This document shows positions 1-5,023 of a stretch of 5,023 nt of DNA, in pieces. How positions within the stretch are numbered: the first letter of the stretch is position 1; every line of letters begins with the position of its first letter. The DNA comes from Gemmatimonadota bacterium. GTDB taxonomy: Bacteria; Gemmatimonadota; Gemmatimonadetes; Gemmatimonadales; Gemmatimonadaceae. The position numbers and the translations under genes were made by a program. The notes under the pieces were generated by a model. That model had not been told where the DNA came from. It did not search any database and was given only the letters and a program-made list of their open reading frames with translations. The stretch is taken from positions 1 through 5,023 of the forward strand of contig CANJOX010000271.1 in assembly GCA_947475795.1 (NCBI GenBank), written 5' to 3'.

Positions 1-103
1 CGACGACGATGATGACGACGACGATGATGACGACGACGACGATGATGATGACGATCTGGATGGCGACGTCGATGGGCTTGACGAAGACGATCTAGACGGG
101 TGA
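1..103 (+). CDS. 3' end of an unidentified gene encoding a poly-Asp acidic C-terminus (5' truncated)
   Basis: Only the last 33 codons are visible (complete codons start at base 2; stop TGA at 101-103). They encode 18 consecutive Asp and then an acidic D/G/L/V/E tail ending D-L-D-G. The frame is chosen because it stays open to the window edge, gives a coherent acidic tail and is followed by a stem-loop; frame 1 stops at once and frame 3 gives a Thr/Met run. Bases 47-82 spell D-x-D-x-D-G-x-V-x-x-x-D, which formally fits the EF-hand/dockerin calcium-loop pattern, though an Asp-rich stretch can do so by chance. Acidic tails occur on many unrelated bacterial proteins, so no function can be assigned without the missing upstream part. 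Confidence 0.65.
   Translation, partial: DDDDDDDDDDDDDDDDDDLDGDVDGLDEDDLDG
2..55 (+). repeat. Imperfect GAC/GAT trinucleotide tract (18 GAY units)
   Basis: Eighteen uninterrupted GAY codons mix GAC and GAT. The tract encodes the poly-Asp run of the truncated gene. The C/T alternation suggests selection on the protein rather than very recent slippage of a single pure repeat unit, but trinucleotide tracts like this can still vary in length between strains. Confidence 0.85.
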
Positions 104-114
104 GTGAGACGCAG

Positions 115-139
115 GAGCGATACCATCCGGGTGTCGCTC
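115..139 (+). terminator. Stem-loop after the poly-Asp gene, possible terminator
   Basis: Arms 115-124 and 130-139 pair over 10 bp, with one G-T (G-U in RNA) pair and a 5-nt loop. The structure starts 12 nt after the stop codon. No run of T follows, only a TTT at about 147-149, so it may be a weak or Rho-assisted terminator or a 3'-end stabilising hairpin rather than a classical intrinsic terminator. Confidence 0.45.
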
Positions 140-174
140 GTGGACGTTTGGGCGGTACCAGATGGCGGTCGCAC

Positions 175-203
175 TTGCCCCGAGCCGCACGGTGGGGTAC
201 ATT
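175..203 (+). promoter_or_regulatory. Candidate sigma70-type promoter of the tRNA-Ile gene
   Basis: TTGCCC (175-180) and TACATT (198-203) each match 4 of 6 bases of the -35 and -10 consensus and are exactly 17 bp apart. Transcription would start near 210, leaving a leader of about 28 nt before the mature tRNA end. This is one of the few AT-containing patches in an otherwise GC-rich gap, and the spacing and placement support it. It is predicted by eye only. Confidence 0.5.
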
Positions 204-216
204 ATCCGGCTCTGGT

Positions 217-234
217 GGAGAGGCTGAACTCTCC
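217..234 (+). other. Small hairpin in the tRNA 5' leader
   Basis: GGAGAG (217-222) and CTCTCC (229-234) form a perfect 6-bp inverted repeat around the 6-nt loop GCTGAA, ending 3 nt before the first base of the tRNA. In the precursor it would sit directly next to the RNase P cleavage point. A role in processing is inference; a short GC-rich repeat could also be chance. Confidence 0.4.
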
Positions 235-237
235 TTC

Positions 238-311
<74 letters not shown>

Positions 312-314
312 CTC

Positions 315-354
315 AAAACGGCGGCCGTATCTCTTGATACGGCCGCCGTTTTTT
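315..354 (+). terminator. Strong intrinsic terminator of the tRNA-Ile gene
   Basis: A perfect 13-bp GC-rich stem (319-331 with 336-348) closes on the 4-nt loop TCTT and is followed by six T (349-354). A-tract 315-318 can extend the stem by pairing with the first T residues. It begins 3 nt after the tRNA, so it should end that transcript cleanly. Confidence 0.93.
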
Positions 355-414
355 GTTCACGTTCCGCACCGGTCCGTCGCACCCGTTGCGCCCCCTCGAT
401 CTTCCACGCGCCCG

Positions 415-2667
415 ATGCCACCCTGCGCCCGCTGTCTGGCCGTTCTCGGCACGCTCACCGCGCTCGGCGCGCTGCCTCCCGCGCCCCTCGGGGCGCAGCA
501 AACCGCTCCGGTCGCGCCGCCAGCATTGCGGGTGGCCCCGCTCCGCGGTGCCCTCCGGCTCGACGGGCGCCTGGACGAGCCGATGTGGGCCGTGGCCGAT
601 TCCATCGGGGCGCTCACCGAGATCGAACCGGTGGCCGGACGCACGCCGGGGGGACGGACGGTCGTACGGGTGCTCGCCGATGCCGACCGCCTCGTGATCG
701 GGGTGCGGGCGGATGATCCGAATCCGCAGGGGATTGTGAGCTTCGCGCGCGAGCGGGACAACTCGCTCGCCAACGAAGATCACATCAAGATCGTGCTCGA
801 CACATACCGCGACGGCCGCTCGGGCTATGTGTTCGCCGTGAATCCGAACGGCGCGCGCTACGATGCGTTGGTGGCGGGCGACGGCGAGAACGCCAACTGG
901 GACGCCGTGTGGGATGCGGCCACGGTGCGCACGGCCACCGGCTGGTCGGCCGAAATCGTGATCCCCATTCGCAGCTTGCAGTTTGCGAGCGGCCTGACCT
1001 CGTGGGGCTTCAACGTGCAGCGCCGCGTGCAGCGCCTGCTGGAGAACGACCGCTGGGCCAGCCCGGTGCGCGACTTCAAGATCACGCAGACCTTCCGCGC
1101 GGGACGCCTCACCGACCTGCCGCCGTTCGCGCTGGGCCTCGGGCTCAGTGTCCGGCCGTCGCTCATGGGATCGACTGGCGTGCCGGCACCGGGGGCGCTG
1201 CGTCGCGACGAACGTGACCTGAGTCTCGACCTCACGCAGACGCTCGGGGCGAGCACGCTCGCCGCACTGACCGTGAACACCGACTTCGCCGAAACCGAGG
1301 TCGACACGCGCCGCACCAATCTCACCCGCTTCCCGATCGTGTTTCCGGAGAAGCGGACGTTCTTCCTGCAGGGCGCCGACATCTTCGACTTCGGGCTCAG
1401 CCTCGGCGACGACATCCGTCCGTTCTTCAGTCGTCGCATCGGCTTGCTGAGCGGCGCCGAGGTGCCCATTCGCGGTGGGGTGAAAGTCACTGGGCGTGCC
1501 AGCGGCGCCAACGTGGGGGCGATCGCACTGCGCACCGGCGAGATCGACGGGGCGACGGTCACGGCCAACACGCTGGGCGTGCTGCGCTACAAGCAGAATC
1601 TGGGCCGCGAATCCACGATCGGCATGATCGGCACCGTGGGTGATCCGTTGGGCCGTTCCGACAGCTGGATGGGCGGACTGGACGCCACGTACCAGACGTC
1701 GCGCTTTCACGGCAACAAGAACCTGCTGATGGGCGTGTGGGCGCTGCACACCGATCGCGCCGGTCTCCGCGGTGAGAAGACGGCCTGGGGTGCCAAGATC
1801 GACTATCCCAACGACCTCTGGCAGATCTCGGCCACGTACAAGCGCATCGGCGACGGCTTCGATCCGTCGCTCGGCTTCGTGCCACGCGCGGCGGCGCAGA
1901 TCATCACGTTCACCAGCAACTTCGTGCCGCGTCCGCGCGGGCGGGTGGCCGGCTTGCGCGTGCGGCAGATGCTCAACGAGTTCCAGCCGCGGGTGGTGAC
2001 CGACCTGCAGGGCACGTGGGAGAGTTATCGCATCTTCATGGCGCCGGTGAACTGGCGACTCGAGAGTGGCGACCGCTTCGAGCTCAACGTCAATCCTACC
2101 GGCGAGCGGCTGGTGGCGCCGTTCACCATCGCTCCCGGCGTGACCATTCCGGCCGGGGCATACCACTGGCGCCGCTATCGGCTCGAGGGCGGCCTCGCGG
2201 CCAAGCGGCGCTTCAGCGGCCAGGCTACGTGGTGGTTCGGGTCGTTCTACACCGGTACGCTGGACGAACTCATTCTCACGACCGCGTGGAAGCCGTCGTC
2301 GTTGGTGAACGTCGAACTGAACGCCACGCGCAATGCAGGGCGGCTGCGCGAGGGGGCCTTCACGCAGGATCTCGTGGGGGCGCGCGTACGGGTGAACGTG
2401 TCACCCAACCTGCAGTTCAACAGCTACGCGCAGTACGACAATCAGAGCGACACGTTCGGTGCCAACACCCGGATCCGCTGGACCTTCTCGCCGTTGGGCG
2501 ATCTGTTCGTGGTGTACAACCACAACCTGCGTCACGATATCGACGGCGCGACGGGGCTGCCCTACAGCGCGGGGCTGCAGGCCGATCCCACCGCGCGGAT
2601 CCCGCAGCAGTGGGGCTTCGCGTCCAACCAGCTGCTGATCAAGCTGCAGTACGCGTTTCGGTACTGA
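415..2667 (+). CDS. DUF5916 domain protein with N-terminal CBM9-like domain, predicted outer-membrane beta-barrel
   Basis: The product is 750 residues, within the usual range of the family. Residues 1-27 look like a signal peptide with likely cleavage after PLGA. Residues about 38-230 are a CBM9-like beta-sandwich: LRLDGRLDEPMW (48-58), VNPNGARYD (142-150), WDAVWDA (162-168) and GWSAEIVIPIRSLQF (176-190). From about 240 the DUF5916 barrel begins, with the hallmark block NTDFAETEVDTRRTNLTRFP (288-307), then FPEKRTFFLQGADIF (310-324) and FFSRRIG (337-343). Many alternating beta-strands follow, ending in the aromatic terminus LQYAFRY typical of outer-membrane proteins. The family's substrate is not established; surface glycan binding or export is only a guess from the CBM9-like part. 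ATG 415 is chosen because the signal peptide starts there; the in-frame TTG at 334 lies inside the tRNA terminator. No Shine-Dalgarno sequence precedes it. The gene appears to stand alone. Confidence 0.92.
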   Translation: MPPCARCLAVLGTLTALGALPPAPLGAQQTAPVAPPALRVAPLRGALRLDGRLDEPMWAVADSIGALTEIEPVAGRTPGGRTVVRVLADADRLVIGVRADDPNPQGIVSFARERDNSLANEDHIKIVLDTYRDGRSGYVFAVNPNGARYDALVAGDGENANWDAVWDAATVRTATGWSAEIVIPIRSLQFASGLTSWGFNVQRRVQRLLENDRWASPVRDFKITQTFRAGRLTDLPPFALGLGLSVRPSLMGSTGVPAPGALRRDERDLSLDLTQTLGASTLAALTVNTDFAETEVDTRRTNLTRFPIVFPEKRTFFLQGADIFDFGLSLGDDIRPFFSRRIGLLSGAEVPIRGGVKVTGRASGANVGAIALRTGEIDGATVTANTLGVLRYKQNLGRESTIGMIGTVGDPLGRSDSWMGGLDATYQTSRFHGNKNLLMGVWALHTDRAGLRGEKTAWGAKIDYPNDLWQISATYKRIGDGFDPSLGFVPRAAAQIITFTSNFVPRPRGRVAGLRVRQMLNEFQPRVVTDLQGTWESYRIFMAPVNWRLESGDRFELNVNPTGERLVAPFTIAPGVTIPAGAYHWRRYRLEGGLAAKRRFSGQATWWFGSFYTGTLDELILTTAWKPSSLVNVELNATRNAGRLREGAFTQDLVGARVRVNVSPNLQFNSYAQYDNQSDTFGANTRIRWTFSPLGDLFVVYNHNLRHDIDGATGLPYSAGLQADPTARIPQQWGFASNQLLIKLQYAFRY

Positions 2668-2692
2668 CGCGCCCGGGAGCTCCCCGGGCGTG
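2668..2692. terminator. GC-rich stem-loop between convergent genes, possible bidirectional terminator
   Basis: The perfect 8-bp arms CGCCCGGG (2670-2677) and CCCGGGCG (2683-2690) flank a 5-nt loop and extend to 10 bp with one G-U and one C-G pair. It begins directly after the stop codon of the DUF5916 gene and lies downstream of ccdA on the other strand. There is no T-tract on either side, so it is terminator-like by position and stability only. Confidence 0.5.
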
Positions 2693-2718
2693 CCAGTGTG
2701 GTGCGGGTGGGGCGAGGT

Positions 2719-2732
2719 GATCAGCGCTGATC
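2719..2732. repeat. Perfect 14-bp palindrome in the convergent gap
   Basis: GATCAGCGCTGATC reads identically on both strands. It lies 17 nt beyond the ccdA stop codon, in the 81-bp gap between the two convergent genes. In RNA it could form a 5-bp stem with a 4-nt loop. A protein-binding role is possible, but its place behind both genes makes an operator unlikely; a 3'-end hairpin for the ccdA transcript fits better. Confidence 0.6.
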
Positions 2733-2748
2733 GGTCCGTGCCGTGCGG

Positions 2749-3474
2749 TTAGAGCCGGCTCTGTAAAAACTCCGGCGTCCACTGCTGCAGCCAGCCGGAC
2801 AGTGTCGTCATGCTGCCGGTGATCATCAGGATGCCGATGAGAATGAGCAGCGCCCCCGAGGCACGTGACATCCAGGCCAGCGCGCCGCGGTAGCGCCGGA
2901 AGAGCGCCATGAAGCGGTCGATCATGAGGGCGGCCGCCAGAAACGGCACCGCGAGTCCCAGCGAGTAGGCAAAGAGCAGCAGCAGGCCGCGATTGAGGTC
3001 GGCGGAGCTGGCGGTGTAGGTGAGGACGCCGCCTAGAATGGGGCCGATACAGGGCGTCCAGCCGGCGGCGAAGGCCATGCCGACCAGCACCGTGCCGAGG
3101 TAGCCCAGCGGCTTGTTGGCGATATGGATGCGCCGTTCCCGCGAGAGTGCACCGAGGCTGAAGACGCCCATCAGGTAGAGTCCCAGCAGGATCACCAGCA
3201 CGCCGCCCACGCGTCCCACGAGATCGCGCTGCTGGTGCAGGAGCCGGCCGAGCACCGTGGCCGTGGCGCCCAGCGCGAGAAACACCAGCGTGAAGCCCGT
3301 GACGAAGAGCAGGGCGTGCACCAGCGTGGTGCGGCGCGAGCGCTGGGCATCGTCGAGGCTCATACCCGTGATGAAACTCACGTAGCTCGGGATGAGCGGC
3401 AGTACGCAGGGGGAGAGGAAGCTCAGGACGCCGGCGGTGAAGCTGATGGACACGCCGATCGAGGCGGACTGCAT
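2749..3474 (-). CDS. ccdA: CcdA-family cytochrome c biogenesis / thiol-disulfide electron-transport membrane protein
   Basis: CcdA is the stand-alone equivalent of the DsbD transmembrane domain: it takes electrons from cytoplasmic thioredoxin and passes them across the inner membrane to periplasmic thioredoxin-like proteins. The 241-residue product has the expected six hydrophobic segments (about 7-37, 51-75, 84-106, 124-154, 162-186 and 202-224). The two redox cysteines sit in the family motifs LSPCVLPLIPSY (Cys23, end of TM1) and GWTPCIGPILGG (Cys142, TM4), and both are present. The start ATG (3474) shares its A with the TGA of the preceding thioredoxin gene (TGATG). A GTG one codon earlier (3477) would give a 4-nt GTGA overlap and one extra residue, and cannot be excluded. 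Either way translation is coupled to the thioredoxin gene, which should be its direct redox partner. The stop is TAA. Confidence 0.94.
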   Translation of the reverse strand: MQSASIGVSISFTAGVLSFLSPCVLPLIPSYVSFITGMSLDDAQRSRRTTLVHALLFVTGFTLVFLALGATATVLGRLLHQQRDLVGRVGGVLVILLGLYLMGVFSLGALSRERRIHIANKPLGYLGTVLVGMAFAAGWTPCIGPILGGVLTYTASSADLNRGLLLLFAYSLGLAVPFLAAALMIDRFMALFRRYRGALAWMSRASGALLILIGILMITGSMTTLSGWLQQWTPEFLQSRL

Positions 3475-3477
3475 CAC
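3472..3477 (-). promoter_or_regulatory. Stop/start overlap GTGATG coupling the thioredoxin gene to ccdA
   Basis: On the minus strand the hexamer GTGATG holds the thioredoxin stop TGA (3476-3474) and two in-frame starts for ccdA, GTG (3477-3475) and ATG (3474-3472). Only a weak purine stretch (GGGCGG) lies upstream, which fits reinitiation by the terminating ribosome. Confidence 0.8.
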
Positions 3478-4076
3478 GAGCCGCCCAGCGCGCGTTCAAT
3501 GGCGGCGGTAAGGGCCGTGTCGCCGGGGGCGATCGGGCCGGTTTTGCGCCAGCGCAGTACGCCGGTCTTGTCGATGAGGAAGGTGGCCGGGACGCCGACC
3601 ACGAGAAACTGCGTGGACACGCGTTCGTCGGGATCGCGCCAGATGGGGAAGTCCATCGAGAACTCCTGCATGAAGCCGCGAATCGCGTCGTCGGTGCCGT
3701 CGGTATCGACGCTCACGCCGATCAATTCGAGTCCCCGTGCCTGATAGCGCTCACGGATGGCGCGCAGCTCCGGGATTTCCTTGCGGCACGGGTGGCACCA
3801 CGTGGCCCACACGTTGAGCAGCACGACTTTGCCGCGCTGGGCCGCCAGCGACACCGAGTCGCCGTTGAGGTTGACCGTGGCATAGGCCGGTGCCGGCAGG
3901 CCGATCTCCACCCGTCCGTCGGTGGCGGCCGTGGCCCCCGATTCGGCGGTGCGGTCGGGGGTGCAGGCGCTGGACGCCAGCAGGAGCGCGGCGGCCGCGA
4001 GGCGGCGCAGGGCGGCGGTGCGCGTGACGGCCGGTGTGCGGGGGGCGGACATACCGCTGTTCGGCATCCGGCTCAT
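3474..4076 (-). CDS. TlpA/ResA-like thioredoxin-fold lipoprotein (thiol-disulfide oxidoreductase)
   Basis: The 200-residue product is typical of TlpA/ResA-type periplasmic reductases, which keep cysteines of apocytochromes or metal-site proteins reduced. Residues 19-37 form an Arg-led hydrophobic signal segment ending LLLASSAC, a plausible though imperfect lipobox with Cys38 as lipidation site; Ser/Thr/Ala-rich linker follows. The AhpC/TSA-Redoxin-type domain spans about 56-197: IGLPAPAYATVNLNGDSVSL (58-77), then GKVVLLNVWATWCHPCRKEI (82-101) with catalytic Cys94 and Cys97 in WCHPC, and the cis-Pro loop GVPATFLID (161-169, Pro163). The start ATG 4076 overlaps the upstream stop as ATGA. The frame stays open further upstream, but that part is Arg-rich shadow coding inside the propeller gene. 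In-frame ATGs at 4067 and 4052 are weaker alternatives that keep the signal segment. Its downstream neighbour ccdA is the expected electron donor. Confidence 0.94.
   Translation of the reverse strand: MSRMPNSGMSAPRTPAVTRTAALRRLAAAALLLASSACTPDRTAESGATAATDGRVEIGLPAPAYATVNLNGDSVSLAAQRGKVVLLNVWATWCHPCRKEIPELRAIRERYQARGLELIGVSVDTDGTDDAIRGFMQEFSMDFPIWRDPDERVSTQFLVVGVPATFLIDKTGVLRWRKTGPIAPGDTALTAAIERALGGS
4073..4076 (-). promoter_or_regulatory. ATGA overlap coupling the propeller gene to the thioredoxin gene
   Basis: On the minus strand ATGA contains the start of the thioredoxin gene (4076-4074) and the stop TGA of the propeller gene (4075-4073). This is the common 4-nt overlap of translationally coupled genes. 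It also decides the thioredoxin start, since no gap is left and the shorter alternatives would lie inside its signal region. Confidence 0.85.
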
Positions 4077-5023
4077 CGAAACGACGCCGCGTCGGTGCGG
4101 GCCACGCGGATCGTGGAGGGGCGTCCGGGGACGGTCCACGCGAACACGACCGACGAGCCGGTGGCGACGGCCCGCGGGAATCCACTGGCGCGCGCGGCCG
4201 ACGAGGACGCCACGGTGACCGGTGCCCCGGCGACGCCAGCGCGGGTGATGCGGCGGGCGCGGACGGCGGCGACGTCGCCACCCACGCGCTCCACCCACGT
4301 GACGAGCGCGTCGCCGTTGGGGAGGAGCACCACGTCCACGCGGCCGGCGGGGGTACCGCCGTCCACGCGGATCGGGGCGCCGAAGGTGGCGCCGGCGTTA
4401 TCGGAGAAGGCCACGTTCACGCGGCCGCTGTCGCCCGGGGCGGTAAACCAGGCCAGTGCCACCGCGTTGCCACGGGCGGCGAGTGCCGGCCCGTTCACGG
4501 GGCAGGCGGCGATCTGCCAGCGGTCATCGTGGACCGGGGTGCCGGCGGTCCAGCGGCCGGCCACGCGTCGCGTGACGTAGATGTCGCGGATCTCGTCGGC
4601 GGAGCGGTTGCGGTAGGCCACGATCGGCCCCTTGGCGGTCATCACGGCCGCATTGAGGCAGCAGTCGCAGGTGCGTTCGTCGAGGCGGACTTCCGGGCCG
4701 AGGGTCCCGTTGGGGCGCAGGGTGGTGGACACCAGCATCATCTCGTTGGCGGCGTTGTGCCCGGCTTCCTTGTACTTGCGGCCATCCAGCCAGACGGCGC
4801 CTACCCCGCCGTCGGCTGCGCCGGTGCCTTCGCTCCACATCGCGACGAAGCCGTGCTCGGTCTGCGAGCTGTCGCGGTGGGGGGTGACGGGTGCGCTCCA
4901 GGTGCGGCCGCCGTCGCGCGACTGCGACAGGCGCACCCCGTAGGCATAGGTGCCGGCGCCGTTGCGTTGCAGCCAGTGCGCGGTGAGGCGCCGGCTGTCG
5001 GTGACCTCGAGCGACGGGAAATC
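4073..5023 (-). CDS. Asp-box (BNR/sialidase-like) beta-propeller protein with a Cys cluster, 5' truncated
   Basis: The last 316 residues are visible; the frame is open to the window edge, so the N-terminus, any signal peptide and the promoter lie outside. A clear Asp box SRDGGRTW (visible residues 35-42, bases 4898-4921) and a degenerate one SDNAGATF (207-214, bases 4382-4405), both at blade-turn positions, indicate a sialidase-type six-bladed propeller. Similar proteins are usually labelled exo-alpha-sialidase, but I cannot identify the Arg triad or Tyr nucleophile here, so sialidase activity is not supported. Unusual landmarks are TCDCCLNAA (118-126; Cys119, 121, 122), YRNRSADEIRDIY (137-149) and ACPVNGP (173-179; Cys174). 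Four cysteines in an exported propeller, with the gene overlapping that of a thioredoxin lipoprotein and followed by ccdA, suggest a redox- or metal-dependent protein serviced by those partners. That function is inference. Confidence 0.82.
   Translation of the reverse strand, partial: DFPSLEVTDSRRLTAHWLQRNGAGTYAYGVRLSQSRDGGRTWSAPVTPHRDSSQTEHGFVAMWSEGTGAADGGVGAVWLDGRKYKEAGHNAANEMMLVSTTLRPNGTLGPEVRLDERTCDCCLNAAVMTAKGPIVAYRNRSADEIRDIYVTRRVAGRWTAGTPVHDDRWQIAACPVNGPALAARGNAVALAWFTAPGDSGRVNVAFSDNAGATFGAPIRVDGGTPAGRVDVVLLPNGDALVTWVERVGGDVAAVRARRITRAGVAGAPVTVASSSAARASGFPRAVATGSSVVFAWTVPGRPSTIRVARTDAASFR

Noticed and set aside
334..414. TTG-initiated 27-residue N-terminal extension of the DUF5916 protein
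   Set aside because: The TTG lies in the loop and stem of the tRNA terminator, and the extension would place unrelated residues before a good signal peptide that starts at ATG 415.
313..2166. 617-codon antisense open frame opposite the DUF5916 gene
   Set aside because: Its Arg/His/Ala-rich composition has no domain logic, it runs antisense to a clearly recognised family protein, and it runs into the tRNA terminator. Long antisense frames are expected in GC-rich coding DNA.
2639..3499. 286-codon minus-strand frame overlapping ccdA
   Set aside because: It is a shadow frame of ccdA: Arg/His/Pro/Ala-rich with no membrane segments, while the ccdA frame has all family motifs.
4077..4298. 74-residue N-terminal extension of the thioredoxin protein
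   Set aside because: It is Arg-rich, lies wholly inside the propeller gene and would bury the signal/lipobox segment. The ATGA overlap at 4076 gives a natural start.
3124..4580. Plus-strand frames opposite the ccdA, thioredoxin and propeller genes (3124-3744 and 3792-4580)
   Set aside because: They are antisense to three well-supported genes, of low-complexity Ala/Arg/Thr composition, and show no recognisable domain.
4073..5023. Calling the propeller protein a functional sialidase
   Set aside because: Asp boxes show the fold, not the activity. The catalytic Arg triad and Tyr nucleophile are not identifiable in the visible part, and the redox neighbours do not suggest glycan cleavage.

Overview
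The window is GC-rich DNA from a Gram-negative-type, probably free-living bacterium. The set of genes resembles what is common in Gemmatimonadota (Gemmatimonas-like genomes): a DUF5916/CBM9-like outer-membrane protein, a BNR/Asp-box propeller protein, and a TlpA plus CcdA pair. The phylum is an inference from gene content and composition, not something the sequence proves.

Layout, left to right. Bases 1-103 are the 3' end of a plus-strand gene whose protein ends in 18 consecutive Asp followed by an acidic D/G/L tail. A stem-loop follows its stop codon. A sigma70-like promoter (about 175-203) and a small leader hairpin (217-234) precede a solitary tRNA-Ile(GAT) at 238-311, which is closed by a strong intrinsic terminator (315-354). 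Bases 415-2667 encode a 750-residue exported DUF5916-family protein with an N-terminal CBM9-like domain and a C-terminal outer-membrane beta-barrel. An 81-bp convergent gap with two inverted repeats (2668-2748) separates it from a minus-strand gene set.

The minus-strand set reads from the right edge leftward: a 5'-truncated Asp-box beta-propeller protein (4073-5023), a lipoprotein-type TlpA/ResA-like thioredoxin (3474-4076) and a CcdA-family membrane thiol-electron transporter (2749-3474). Adjacent genes overlap by 4 nt (ATGA) and 1 nt (TGATG), so this is almost certainly one translationally coupled operon whose promoter lies outside the window. CcdA would carry reducing equivalents across the inner membrane and hand them to the WCHPC thioredoxin. 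The propeller protein, with its unusual C-x-C-C cluster plus a further Cys, is the obvious candidate client or partner. That link is the most interesting point in the window. The rest looks ordinary, and I see no mobile element, CRISPR array or defence system.
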